A DNA stretch of 64,000 nt from Nocardia anaemiae NBRC 100462 (GTDB taxonomy: Bacteria > Actinomycetota > Actinomycetes > Mycobacteriales > Mycobacteriaceae), in the NCBI RefSeq assembly GCF_001612725.1, contig NZ_BDAZ01000019.1:92003-156002 (forward strand), read 5' to 3'. Positions 1 to 9,103 of the stretch are shown in pieces; within the stretch, counting starts at the first letter, position 1; every line of letters starts with the position of its first letter. Under the pieces are notes generated by a model, which was not told the origin of the DNA, ran no database searches, and was given only the letters and a program-made list of their open reading frames with translations. A program made the position numbers and the translations under genes.

Positions 1-1056
1 GGTCGGCACCGCGCAGACATACCAATCCGCGTCGAACACCTCGGTGCCGCCATCCGGGCGCCGAATGCGCGCACCACCGATGCGGCCATCGGCCACGACG
101 AATTCCGCGAGCGCGTGACCGGGCCGGAATTGCACACCCATGCCCTCCAGCAGCGCGATCCACGGATCCAGCCAGGCCTCGTTGGTCGGTCCGTTGAGCA
201 CCTCGTAGACCTTCGGGCCGCCGGTCAGCTCCTGTAGCAGTGCGATGAAGAAGCCCTCCATCATGTTGCCCATGGTCCTGGTACTGGCCACATATTCCTT
301 GGCCGCCACCAGCGCTCGGGTCAGACCCGTGGCGGCCAGCGCCTGGAACTGTGCCGATCTGCTCGCCGCGCCGACATAATCCCACCAACTGACGTACTCC
401 CATTGGCCGAGGCGACGCTCCTCGCTCGACGTCAGATAGGTGACGACCCGCCCGGCCATATACATGGCCTCCGGCAGCGGAACGAGATTGTTCTTCATGA
501 ACACCTCGACCAGGATGCGCTGCAACCCCTCCGGTGTGAGCGCCTGCGCGGGATCGAAGTAGAACCCGAACATCAGCGGGAAGCCGTCGGGCAGATTGCC
601 GGAGCGCGGGTAGCGCGGATCGCTCACCGAGAACGGAATCAGATTGTCGTACACCGACTTTCGGGTACCAGGCAGCGGAATCCGGCGCATCGTGTCGTGC
701 ACGTGGTGATAGAACGAGGTGAAACCGCGCGCGCCGTGCTCGCCGGGGAGCGGCGCGCGGCCGCCGATTCCGGTGCCCGGCAGCGGAATCGTGCGGGACT
801 TGCCGCCGAGTTCCTTGCGATCGAAGACGGTTACCGCGAAGCCGCGTTCGGCCAATTCGTGCGCCGCGGTGAGACCGCCGATGCCCGCGCCGAGGACCGC
901 GACGGTATTGCGCGCCGGGCCCTTTCGGCGTCGCGGCCTCGGCTCGGCCGCCGCGATTCCGGTCGATGTCGCCAATCCCGCGGTGCCCGCCACCGCGGCC
1001 GCGCCGCGCAGCAGCAACCGCCTGCTGATCTGGTTGTCCCGATGCTGAGTTGTCAC
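1..1056 (-). CDS. Tat-exported FAD-dependent oxidoreductase, hydroxysqualene dehydroxylase/desaturase-like (partial)
   Basis: The frame reads leftward from a GTG at 1056 and is still open at position 1, so 352 residues are visible and the C-terminus lies outside the window. A twin-arginine signal is seen near the N-terminus (SRRLLLRGAA followed by an Ala/Gly-rich core ending around TGIAAAEP), so export by the Tat path is expected. A dinucleotide-binding motif (VLGAGIGGLTAAHELAERG) follows at about residues 48-66, then a GGKSR segment typical of amine oxidase/phytoene desaturase-like flavoproteins. The visible part ends at WYVCAVP, a motif common in this superfamily. Actinobacterial relatives are often named hydroxysqualene dehydroxylase, but the true substrate cannot be told from sequence. 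It is divergent from the TetR gene at 1133, which probably regulates it. Confidence 0.8.
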   Translation of the reverse strand, partial: MTTQHRDNQISRRLLLRGAAAVAGTAGLATSTGIAAAEPRPRRRKGPARNTVAVLGAGIGGLTAAHELAERGFAVTVFDRKELGGKSRTIPLPGTGIGGRAPLPGEHGARGFTSFYHHVHDTMRRIPLPGTRKSVYDNLIPFSVSDPRYPRSGNLPDGFPLMFGFYFDPAQALTPEGLQRILVEVFMKNNLVPLPEAMYMAGRVVTYLTSSEERRLGQWEYVSWWDYVGAASRSAQFQALAATGLTRALVAAKEYVASTRTMGNMMEGFFIALLQELTGGPKVYEVLNGPTNEAWLDPWIALLEGMGVQFRPGHALAEFVVADGRIGGARIRRPDGGTEVFDADWYVCAVPT

Positions 1057-1070
1057 TGCACGACCCCTAA

Positions 1071-1103
1071 ATCTGACTATCTCGATCGTCATATTTATCA
1101 GAT
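1071..1103. promoter_or_regulatory. Possible TetR operator between divergent flavoprotein and TetR genes
   Basis: ATCTGA at 1071-1076 is matched by TCAGAT at 1098-1103, with partial further symmetry inward and an AT-rich centre (ATATTTATC). The site fills the short gap between two divergent starts (1056 and 1133), where a TetR autoregulatory operator would be expected. The arms are short, so this is tentative. Confidence 0.35.
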
Positions 1104-1132
1104 CGCGGGTCGGGATGGGAGACAATGCGAAG

Positions 1133-1792
1133 ATGACGTTGCAGCGACGCCCGGTGCGGACCTATGGCGGTATCGGCGCGGAGGACCGAGTCGCGGCGCG
1201 GCGCGGCAAACTCCTGGAAGCCGGGCTGGAGCTGTTCGGTACGCGCGGATACTCGGCGACCGGCGTCAAGGATCTATGTCGCGCAGCCGGATTGACCGAC
1301 CGGTACTTCTACGAATCGTTCGCTGGTACCAAGGATCTGTTCGCGGCGGTTTTCGACCATGTCATCGATGAGTTGTTCGCGGCCGTTGCCACGGCGGTCG
1401 AGGCGACCGAGCCGCGCGGGACCCGCAAACTGCGGGCCGGGATCGGCACGTATCTCACCGCATTGGCCGAGGACCCCCGCAAGCTGCGCATCGTTTTCGT
1501 CGAACCAACCGCTGCGGGTGCCGAATATCGGATGCGCGAGGCGCTGTGGCGCTTCGCGCGATTGGTCGCGGCCACGGCCACCGAGGCGCGGCCGGATGTT
1601 CAGCCGCCCGCGGAGATCATCGATATCTTCGCGCTGTCGGTGGTCGGGATGCTGGAGCGGGTGATCGTGGAGAAGCAGGGCGGCCGGTTGGATGTGCCGA
1701 TGGACAATCTCATCGATTATTGCGCGGCCTTCGCCGGAGCCTCTTTGCGTGCGGCTTACAGCGGCGAGATCGCCGGGCGGACAACGGATTAG
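1133..1792 (+). CDS. TetR family transcriptional regulator
   Basis: A 219-residue protein with an N-terminal TetR helix-turn-helix: ARRGKLLEAGLELFGTRGYS, then VKDLCRAAGLTDRYFYESF, at about residues 20-65. The helical C-terminal ligand domain is not diagnostic. The ATG at 1133 is preferred because GGGAGA lies at a usual distance upstream; an in-frame ATG at 1115 would add six residues. It is transcribed away from the flavoprotein gene ending the left edge, the classic layout of a TetR repressor and its target. Ligand unknown. Confidence 0.88.
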   Translation: MTLQRRPVRTYGGIGAEDRVAARRGKLLEAGLELFGTRGYSATGVKDLCRAAGLTDRYFYESFAGTKDLFAAVFDHVIDELFAAVATAVEATEPRGTRKLRAGIGTYLTALAEDPRKLRIVFVEPTAAGAEYRMREALWRFARLVAATATEARPDVQPPAEIIDIFALSVVGMLERVIVEKQGGRLDVPMDNLIDYCAAFAGASLRAAYSGEIAGRTTD

Positions 1793-2171
1793 CCAGCTGG
1801 CCCACATCGAGGTGCATCTGAACGATCCTGAACTGGAACAGGAATTGACCATGGCGCTGGACGAGCTGTGGGACGATGCACCTGCGCTGCGGGATCCGCT
1901 GCAACAGCGAGCCGTCGAACAGATAGAAGCCGGTCGCAGTGGTTTGGCGCGAGTATTCGGATTGGTGAAAACGGACCGGTTCGGCCGGTCCCGCGAGCAG
2001 GGGAATGACGCTGGCCATCGGCGACAACATCTGAACTGGCCGTTGCACCGAACTGCCGATGCGGTGAATTCCGAATCGGAAACCTAAAGAGACTGTTAAC
2101 TAATCCGTAGCGGACGCGCGCCGCGCGGCGAGTCGAAGTAGACAGATACTGGGGACTCGCGGCAGGAAGCG
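1793..2171. other. 379-bp intergenic stretch without a convincing gene
   Basis: An open frame continues through 1793-2087 on the plus strand (it would read HIEVHLNDPELEQELTMALD and onward), and a minus-strand frame also stays open, but neither has a clear start with a ribosome site and third-position GC is lower than in the neighbouring genes. It may be a decayed coding remnant. A purine-rich AGGAAG at 2164-2169 serves the downstream trpB-like gene. Confidence 0.4.
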
Positions 2172-2180
2172 TTGGTGTGG

Positions 2181-3416
2181 ATGGTTATTGATCAGGTCTT
2201 GCGAGGCGCATTGCTATCGAGCACACTTCCGGACGAGCGCGGGCGCTTCGGTGAGTTCGGCGGCAGGTATGTACCCGAAGGACTGATGGCGGCGCTGCTG
2301 GAGTTGGAACAGACCTATGCGCTGGCACGGGCCGATGCCGGATTCCGTGACGAACTGCGCGAATTGCTGCGCACCCGGGTCGGCCGTCCGACGCTGTTGC
2401 ATCAGGTGCCGCGCTTCGCCGAATTGCTCGCGGTGCCGGGCGTGCGGGTGTATCTGAAACGCGAGGATATGACGCACACCGGTGCGCACAAGATCAATAA
2501 CGCACTGGGCCAGGGCCTGTTGGCCAAGCGGATGGGCAAGACCCGGATCATCGCCGAGACCGGTGCCGGTCAGCACGGAGTCGCGGTGGCGACCGTCTGC
2601 GCGATGCTCGGCATGACGTGCGTCATCTATATGGGCGCGCACGATATGCGCCGCCAAGCTTCCAATGTCATGCGGATGACGCTGCTCGGCGCGCAGGTGC
2701 GTCCGGTGGAGACCGGCAGTCGCCGACTCAAGGAGGCCATCAGCGAATCGGTGCGCGATTGGGTGTCGAATCTCGACACCACGCACTACCTTTTCGGTAC
2801 CTCGGCGGGACCCGCGCCGTATCCGATGATCGTGCGCGATCTGCAGACCGTCATCGGGCGCGAGACCCGACTGCAGATTCTGAAATCCGAAGGCCGACTA
2901 CCGGATTACCTCGTGGCGTGTGTCGGCGGCGGCAGCAATGCCATCGGCCTTTTCCATCCCTTCGTCGATGAACCGCAGGTCCAGTTGATCGGTGTCGAGG
3001 CAGCGGGGCTCGGCGTCGAAACCGGTGATCACGCGGCCACCCTCAGCGCGGGCAGTCCCGGCGAAATGGATGGCGCCTACAGCTATCTGCTGCAGGACGA
3101 CGACGGACAGGTCACGCCGACGCACAGCATCGCCGCCGGGCTGGACTATCCGGGCGTCGGCCCGGAACTCAGCTACCTCAAGGACACCGGTCGCGTTACC
3201 TACCGCACCGCCACCGACGCCGTGGCTCTGCGAGGTCTGGACGCACTCACCCGCACCGAAGGCATCATTCCCGCCCTCGAATCCGCCCACGCCGTCGGCT
3301 ATATCCTCGAACTGGCCGAGCGCGGTGGGCTACCCGCCGATTCGATCGTGGTAGTCGGCCTTTCCGGTCGCGGCGACAAGGATCTGGCCATCGCGGCGGA
3401 GCGGTTGGTCGGATAG
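2181..3416 (+). CDS. trpB: Stand-alone tryptophan synthase beta chain (TrpB paralogue)
   Basis: PLP-dependent tryptophan synthase beta chain of 411 residues, which joins indole and serine to give tryptophan. Key motifs are intact: the PLP lysine in HTGAHKINN (about residue 104), the catalytic glutamate in AETGAGQHG (about 126), the phosphate-binding GGGSNAIG loop, and SGRGDKD near the C-terminus. There is no trpA, trpC or other tryptophan gene nearby, so this is not the normal trp operon copy. Several usually conserved spots differ, for example NVMRM where NVFRM or NVARM is common, and GPEL where GPEH is usual. It could be a salvage enzyme working on free indole or a paralogue with a changed nucleophile. 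TTG 2172, GTG 2175 and ATG 2181 are all possible starts; ATG is reported. Confidence 0.9.
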   Translation: MVIDQVLRGALLSSTLPDERGRFGEFGGRYVPEGLMAALLELEQTYALARADAGFRDELRELLRTRVGRPTLLHQVPRFAELLAVPGVRVYLKREDMTHTGAHKINNALGQGLLAKRMGKTRIIAETGAGQHGVAVATVCAMLGMTCVIYMGAHDMRRQASNVMRMTLLGAQVRPVETGSRRLKEAISESVRDWVSNLDTTHYLFGTSAGPAPYPMIVRDLQTVIGRETRLQILKSEGRLPDYLVACVGGGSNAIGLFHPFVDEPQVQLIGVEAAGLGVETGDHAATLSAGSPGEMDGAYSYLLQDDDGQVTPTHSIAAGLDYPGVGPELSYLKDTGRVTYRTATDAVALRGLDALTRTEGIIPALESAHAVGYILELAERGGLPADSIVVVGLSGRGDKDLAIAAERLVG

Positions 3417-3455
3417 CCGATTCGCGGATCGGCTGGGCCATGCCAGGATGACCGA

Positions 3456-4634
3456 ATGACGAACGCCGCGAACCGAATTGCCCAGCAAACGGTCGAGCTG
3501 ATGATGGACTACGGCCAGTTCTGCATAGACGGCGGTTTCGGTGATCCGGATGCCGAACTCGACCTCCTCGATCAGGCATTCGCGCACCGACCGTGCGCGG
3601 GCGACGGTACCGCGCTGCTCGTGCTGAGCCCGCATCAGAACAACTTCGAGATGTCGATCACGGTGCAGGTGTGGGACGGCAGGCCGCCGAACGATCGCGA
3701 TGGCTGGGAGCAGGTCTGCGAGGCTCGGCTCGGCGTGGATTCCGATGGAGCGCTGAGTATTTCGTCACCGCCTGGTTACTGGGCCGACCCGTGTCCGGTT
3801 CCGCCCGGTGATTATCTGATCGAAGTCAGCGGACGCGGGTTCGTGAGCTACGGATGGCCGGGGACCACGACGCCCGGTGATATCTGGCGGATCCGGTTGT
3901 GGCCCGACGACGGTGGTGATCTCCTGCCGCATCGGCAGTGGGATATGCCCGGATACGGCATCCCGGAAAATGTGCCGATATCCGAAACCACGGCGGCGGA
4001 TTTCGTGGATGAGGACTGGGTTGTCCTGATGGACTCCAAGGGTTCCCGACGCATCCGGGCCACTGACCTCGAGGCGGAAGTCGCGCGCACGGAATGGGGT
4101 GGCGAACCGATACCGGAACTGCGCGAACATCTTTCTACCGCGGAACTGGCACGCTTCGATCGCCCGCTCGCCGAGACGATCGCCGCCATGGATGAGCCGA
4201 CCCTGCGGCGGCTGGCTCGACGGTGCGCGGTCAAGGCCTGCGAATTGGCTGGTATCGCCGAAAGACCCTGGGTGGCATCGGCATTGACGGCGTTACGCGA
4301 AGGGCGACCACTACCCGCGCCGTTCGATGACATGGCGACCGCCTTCGCGCGTCTGGACCAGGAGGAGTTCGGACCTGCCGAGGACAGCTCGCGGCAGCTT
4401 GTCGCGACCTTCGGCGCGTCGAGGCGTTTCCAGACGAATCCCTTCGATATCGGTCCGGTGCATCGCCCCCACTTCGCATTGAGCGTCATCGAGCACGCGA
4501 TGGATCCGGACGCATTGACCGCGGCGATAGCAGCGCTGCATACCGCCGCGGTCACCTTCGGCGCCGATGCCCCGGTGCTACTCGCCGAAATCGGTAGTGA
4601 GTTCGGCTCGGTCAGCCGACCGAAGCAGGGCTGA
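3456..4634 (+). CDS. Hypothetical protein, 392 residues
   Basis: I do not recognise this family. The N-terminal half (to about residue 165) is rich in beta-type segments and Trp/Gly/Pro, with motifs such as VWDGRPPNDRDGW and SPPGYW, and looks like a beta-sandwich sensor or immunity-type domain. The C-terminal half is mostly helical, with an RRLARRCAVKACELAG segment near residue 255. No signal peptide or membrane segment is seen. It starts 40 bases after the trpB-like gene and may be co-transcribed with it. Its last 57 bases overlap the 3' end of the PKS-AOS gene on the opposite strand. Confidence 0.7.
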   Translation: MTNAANRIAQQTVELMMDYGQFCIDGGFGDPDAELDLLDQAFAHRPCAGDGTALLVLSPHQNNFEMSITVQVWDGRPPNDRDGWEQVCEARLGVDSDGALSISSPPGYWADPCPVPPGDYLIEVSGRGFVSYGWPGTTTPGDIWRIRLWPDDGGDLLPHRQWDMPGYGIPENVPISETTAADFVDEDWVVLMDSKGSRRIRATDLEAEVARTEWGGEPIPELREHLSTAELARFDRPLAETIAAMDEPTLRRLARRCAVKACELAGIAERPWVASALTALREGRPLPAPFDDMATAFARLDQEEFGPAEDSSRQLVATFGASRRFQTNPFDIGPVHRPHFALSVIEHAMDPDALTAAIAALHTAAVTFGADAPVLLAEIGSEFGSVSRPKQG

Positions 4635-7600
4635 CTCCTCGGCGAGAACCTTCACCGTGTCGCGAATCTGGTCCTCGGTGTGACACGCTGTAACGAAGAA
4701 GCGCAGGCGGGCAAGGTTTTCCGGGACCGCAGGGTAGAGAATCGGGTTGACATTGATGCCGCGGCGCAGCAGCGCGTTCGACAGTGTCAGCGTCCGCATC
4801 GAGTCACCGATGATGCACGGAATGATCGGGGTATCCGCGCTGTCGCCGGTGTCGATACCGGCGTCGCGAGCCAAGCGCAGGAACAGCTCCGCGTTGCGCC
4901 GCAAGCGATCCAGCGGCGTGCGGTCGGCGCGCAGTTGGCGGATCGCCGCCGCCGAGGCGGCCGCGTTCATCGGAGTCATGCCGACGCTGTAGACGAATCC
5001 CGGCGTGGTGTATTTGAGGAAGCGGATCAATTCGGCGCTGCCCGCCACGTACCCGCCGCACCCGGCCAGTGCCTTCGACATGGTGCCGGACCACAATTCG
5101 ACATCGCCGCGATCGACGCCGAAATATTCGCCGATCCCGCCACCACCGGCGCCGAGCACACCGATGCTGTGCGCCTCATCGATCATCAACAGCGCCTGAT
5201 GCTTGCGCTTGACCTCGATGATCGCGGGCAGATCCGGAATATCGCCGTCCTGGCTGTATACGCCTTCGATCAGGATCAGCACGCGGCGGTACTGGTGCCG
5301 GATCTCGGTGAGCAGGCGGTCGAGTGCCGCATGGTCGTTGTGCGGGAACGGCCGCCGCGTCGCGCCGGACAGTTTGCAGCCCTGCAGGATGCTGTCGTGC
5401 GCGAGGCTGTCGTGGATCACCAGATCCTGCGGGCCGACGATATGGCCGATGATCGTGACATTCGTCGAATGCCCGCCGACGAGTGCCATCGCATCCTCGG
5501 TGCCGAGCAGACCGGCGAGTTCGGCCTCCAGTTCGCGGTGCACCGGCTTCTCGCCGGAGAGCACGCGGCTGGCCGAGCACGAACTGCCGTAGCGGGCGAC
5601 CGAATCCTGCACCGCCGCCACGACCGCCGGATGACCGGACAGGCCAAGGTAGTTGTAGCTGGAGAAGTTGAGCACCGGCGCGCCGTCGATCAGTGAGGTG
5701 TCCCGGGTGACGCCGTCGTTGACCAGGAAGTACGGATTCGACAGTCCGAGCGCCTCGGCGCCGGAGAGCCGATCGGCGATCGCCCGCACCTCGGCGAATT
5801 CGGAGATCCGATACTCCGGTGCGACGGCGACGCGTTCCGGTTCGGGTTCGGGCGTGGGCGCACCGGTGACCTGAGCAGCGACATAGCCGATGACATCACC
5901 GAGTGTCGTCGCCGCCGTGAACCAACTCGGATCGATGCGCAGTCCGGGAAGTTTGCGGACGAGTCCGCCGAACAGGTCGGTGAGCATGATCGAATCGAGT
6001 CCGAGGCCATCGGTGATCGTCTGGTCGTCCCGCAGTCGGTCGGCCGGGAAGCCGCTGACCCTGGCCATCTCCGCGCGCACCATGCCAGCGACCGCCTCTG
6101 GGGCGACGGCCGTCCGCTCGATATCCGGCAGCGGTGTCCGGACGTCGGTGGATGCCGTTGCGATACTTGCCAATACGGCTGCCTGCTCGCGGAAGAGTGC
6201 GATCAATTGATCCATAGTGGTTGTTGCCTCGGGGGGTGTGGAAGTCGTGGTTTGGGTGCGTGGTTCGAGCCAGAATCGGTGTGCGGTCGAGAATTCGTAG
6301 GTGGGCAGGCGGTGACGGACTCGTTGCGCCGGTCCGTAGAGCTGATCCCAATCGGGGGTGAAACCGTCGCGGTACAGCGAGGCAACGGTTTGCGCGAATT
6401 CGGCGCCCGTCGCACCCGGTCCCGGGTTCGGCACCAGGCAGCGCGGTGTCATCTCGGGCCGTATCCGGCCGACCAAGGTGGTCAGGATGCGGCGCGGGCC
6501 GATCTCGATCAGATGGCTGGGCTCGGTGCCGAGCGCGGCCTCGACCGCATCGGCGAAACGTACTGTGGCACTGATGTGTTCGGTCCAGTACCCGGCATCC
6601 ATCATTTCGGACTCGTCGAGCAGGCGGCCGTGCACAGTCGAATAGATGGGAAGGCTCGGCGGCCGGTAGCTGCAACCGCGGGCGACGGCCTCGAATTCGG
6701 CCAACATCGGTTCCATCAGTGGACTGTGGAACGCATCGGATACGTTGAGCGCCTTGGTAGTCACCCCGCGTGCCTCGAGCGCGGCCCGGATCCGGTCGAG
6801 CGCGGCGCCGGGACCGGAAAGCACGAGTTCCGCGCCCGCGTTGACGGCGGCGATCGCGACCATGGGTTCGTCCGCGATCAGATCGGCGACCGTGTCCGCG
6901 TCGGCGCGCACGGCGAGCATCGCGCCGCCCTCCGGCAGCTGCTGCATCAGCCGACCGCGCGCCACCACCAGTCGACAGGCGTCGTCGAGGTCGAAAACTC
7001 CCGCGACGGCCGCTGCCGCGAATTCACCGATGCTGTGCCCGATGAGCCATGCGGGCCGCACGCCCGTGTCGGCGAGTGCCCGGGCGAGCGCGTATTCCAT
7101 CGCGAAGATGGCGGGTTGGGCCAGCTCGGTGCGGTCGATATCGGTGCTCTCATCGAGCAGCAGGTCGCGCACCGATCGATCCAGGTATTCGATCATGCAA
7201 TCGTCGACTGCCCAGAGGGCGTGCTGGAACGAAGGGTTCGCCGCCTCCAATGCCCTTGCCATGCCAGCGAATTGCGAGCCCTGACCGGTGAACATCCACC
7301 CGGTGTGGACCGCTTGTGCCACACCGACTTCCGGATCGTCCCGCAGGCGGGCGATGGCTTCGGCACGATCGGCCGCGACGACTGCGAGTCGAGTGCGCCC
7401 CGAGGCTTTGACCTGGTTACTGGTCCAGCACAGCTGCGCGAACCGGTCCTCGGGCGCGGTCGTCAATGCATCGGCGAGACGAAGTGCGTTGCGTCGCAAC
7501 CCTTCCTGGTCATTCGACGACAGCGTGAGCACACCACCACCGGGCGCCGCCGCAGCTGTCTTCGCGGGTGCGCTCGCCAGCACGATATGCGCATTCGTGC

Positions 7601-8828
7601 CACCGATCCCGAAGCTGCTGACCCCGCCGAGCGCCGGTCCGTGCAGCGGCATCGGTTCGGCGACCAGGCGCAGACCATGCTGACTCAGCCGCAGACGAGC
7701 GTTTTCCTGCTCGGCGAATCTCGTCGGCGCGACCACACCGTGGTGCAGACCGAGCGCGACCTTGATCAGTCCGGCGACGCCGGCGGCGCCCTCGGTGTGG
7801 CCGAGATTGCCCTTGATCGAGCCGATGCCGCAGGGCTGCGCGCGGTTCGATCCGTGCAGTGCGCCGAGCGCCTTGACCTCGATCATGTCACCGAGAATCG
7901 TTCCGGTGCCGTGTGCTTCGATGAAGTCGACGTCCTGCGGCCGTACTCCGGCGCGCTGATACGCCTCGCTGATGACCTGCTGCTGTGCCCACCGGTTCGG
8001 CGCGGTGATGCCGTTGCTGCGGCCGTCGGAGTTTACCGCGCTGCCCTTGATCACGGCGTAGACCGGCAGCCCCTCGGCCACCGCATCGGCCAGACGCCGC
8101 AGCACGAGCACGGCGACACCCTCACCGCGCACGATTCCATCGGCATTGCCGCTGAACGGTTTACAGCGGGCATCGGGCGCGGACAGGCCCGCCTGGGTAT
8201 AGAACACACCCACGGCCGGAGTGAGCACGAGGTTCACGCCACCGGCGACCGCCTGATCGCATTCGCCGGAAGCCAATGCGGCGCAGGCGAGATGGATCGA
8301 GACAAGCGATGAGGAACAGGCGGTGTCGACCGCCATACTGGGACCGCGCAGATCGAGCTGATAGGACAGCCGGTTCGCGGTCATGAAGTAGCCATTGCCC
8401 GAACCGTGCTGCGGCGTGATCGCGGCGTAATCGCTCATCTGCAGATTCGCCCACTCGTTGGCCATCACGCCGACGAAAACGCCGGTGCGCGAACCGCTCT
8501 GGGTCCGCGGATCGAGCGCGGCATCCTCGAAGGCGCGCCAGGTGGCCTGCAGCAGCAGGCGCTGTTGCGGATCCATCGCTTCTGCCTCGCGCGGTGCGAT
8601 GCCGAAGAATTCGTGGTCGAACGCGTCCGCGTCGTCGAGGAAGCCGCCGCTGCGGGTGTTGATGGTGCCGGGCGCACCGGCCGGATCGTGGAAGTCGTCG
8701 GCGTGCCAGCGGTTCGCGGGCACCTCCGAAATCGCATCTCGTCCGTCGAGCAGCAACTGCCACAGTGCGGCGGGATCGGGGGCGTGCGGGAATCGGCAGT
8801 CGAGGCCGACGATGGCGATATCGGTCAT
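4578..8828 (-). CDS. Polyketide synthase fused to alpha-oxoamine synthase: KS-AT-ACP-AOS
   Basis: A 1416-residue multidomain enzyme starting at ATG 8828, whose ATGA overlaps the stop of the upstream ACP gene. Domains: ketosynthase, residues 1-425, with catalytic Cys171 (DTACSSS), His306 (EAHGTGT) and His344 (GNLGHTEG); acyltransferase, about 505-850, with Ser599 (GHSIGE) and SDAFHSP, close to the HAFH signature of malonyl-specific domains; acyl carrier domain, about 910-990, with Ser946 (LGLDSIM); and a C-terminal PLP enzyme of the alpha-oxoamine synthase family, about 1010-1416, with DEAHS (Asp1217) and the PLP lysine in SGTMSKALAG (Lys1252). There is no KR, DH, ER or thioesterase. The expected job is one malonyl extension of an acyl chain handed over from the small ACP, then release by decarboxylative condensation with an amino acid. 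All active residues I could check are present. A longer frame upstream to 8921 is the ACP gene read in another frame. Confidence 0.95.
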   Translation of the reverse strand: MTDIAIVGLDCRFPHAPDPAALWQLLLDGRDAISEVPANRWHADDFHDPAGAPGTINTRSGGFLDDADAFDHEFFGIAPREAEAMDPQQRLLLQATWRAFEDAALDPRTQSGSRTGVFVGVMANEWANLQMSDYAAITPQHGSGNGYFMTANRLSYQLDLRGPSMAVDTACSSSLVSIHLACAALASGECDQAVAGGVNLVLTPAVGVFYTQAGLSAPDARCKPFSGNADGIVRGEGVAVLVLRRLADAVAEGLPVYAVIKGSAVNSDGRSNGITAPNRWAQQQVISEAYQRAGVRPQDVDFIEAHGTGTILGDMIEVKALGALHGSNRAQPCGIGSIKGNLGHTEGAAGVAGLIKVALGLHHGVVAPTRFAEQENARLRLSQHGLRLVAEPMPLHGPALGGVSSFGIGGTNAHIVLASAPAKTAAAAPGGGVLTLSSNDQEGLRRNALRLADALTTAPEDRFAQLCWTSNQVKASGRTRLAVVAADRAEAIARLRDDPEVGVAQAVHTGWMFTGQGSQFAGMARALEAANPSFQHALWAVDDCMIEYLDRSVRDLLLDESTDIDRTELAQPAIFAMEYALARALADTGVRPAWLIGHSIGEFAAAAVAGVFDLDDACRLVVARGRLMQQLPEGGAMLAVRADADTVADLIADEPMVAIAAVNAGAELVLSGPGAALDRIRAALEARGVTTKALNVSDAFHSPLMEPMLAEFEAVARGCSYRPPSLPIYSTVHGRLLDESEMMDAGYWTEHISATVRFADAVEAALGTEPSHLIEIGPRRILTTLVGRIRPEMTPRCLVPNPGPGATGAEFAQTVASLYRDGFTPDWDQLYGPAQRVRHRLPTYEFSTAHRFWLEPRTQTTTSTPPEATTTMDQLIALFREQAAVLASIATASTDVRTPLPDIERTAVAPEAVAGMVRAEMARVSGFPADRLRDDQTITDGLGLDSIMLTDLFGGLVRKLPGLRIDPSWFTAATTLGDVIGYVAAQVTGAPTPEPEPERVAVAPEYRISEFAEVRAIADRLSGAEALGLSNPYFLVNDGVTRDTSLIDGAPVLNFSSYNYLGLSGHPAVVAAVQDSVARYGSSCSASRVLSGEKPVHRELEAELAGLLGTEDAMALVGGHSTNVTIIGHIVGPQDLVIHDSLAHDSILQGCKLSGATRRPFPHNDHAALDRLLTEIRHQYRRVLILIEGVYSQDGDIPDLPAIIEVKRKHQALLMIDEAHSIGVLGAGGGGIGEYFGVDRGDVELWSGTMSKALAGCGGYVAGSAELIRFLKYTTPGFVYSVGMTPMNAAASAAAIRQLRADRTPLDRLRRNAELFLRLARDAGIDTGDSADTPIIPCIIGDSMRTLTLSNALLRRGINVNPILYPAVPENLARLRFFVTACHTEDQIRDTVKVLAEESALLRSADRAELTTDFGE

Positions 8829-9091
8829 GCGGCTTCGGCGAGTTCGGCGGTCAGGTAGTCGGCGATATCGGCGATGGTGGGGTACTCGAACACGATGGTC
8901 GGGTCGAGATCGAGCGGCCACCGGTCTTCGATTTCACCGCACAGGCTCACCGCCGAAACGGAGTCCATGCCGAGTTCGGCGAGCGGGACCGTCGGATCCA
9001 CCTCGTGCGGGGCACGGTCGGTGTAGTCTGCGACGCGGGTCACGAGCCAGTACTCGATGGTCCTCGGGCGGGATGCGGTGGTGGTGAACAA
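8825..9091 (-). CDS. Stand-alone acyl carrier protein
   Basis: An 88-residue carrier protein with the phosphopantetheine attachment serine in LGMDSVSA (Ser44) and the usual four-helix pattern. The start is a TTG at 9091 preceded by GGAGCG. It lies 12 bases after the acyl-AMP ligase gene and overlaps the PKS-AOS start by four bases (ATGA), so the three genes should be translated as a unit. By position it is the acceptor of the fatty acyl group from the ligase and the donor to the ketosynthase. Confidence 0.93.
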   Translation of the reverse strand: MFTTTASRPRTIEYWLVTRVADYTDRAPHEVDPTVPLAELGMDSVSAVSLCGEIEDRWPLDLDPTIVFEYPTIADIADYLTAELAEAA

Positions 9092-9103
9092 ATTCGCTCC
9101 TGT

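Noticed and set aside
1793..2087. Possible small gene between TetR and trpB
   Set aside because: No ribosome site or start in a suitable place and weaker codon bias; listed only as a gap with a possible remnant.
6207..8312. 701-codon plus-strand frame inside the PKS gene
   Set aside because: Antisense to the KS and AT domains, whose active-site motifs are all present on the other strand.
8829..8921. N-terminal extension of the PKS-AOS protein
   Set aside because: The 31 extra residues are Arg-rich and lie over the ACP gene in another frame; the KS begins at MTDIAIVG.
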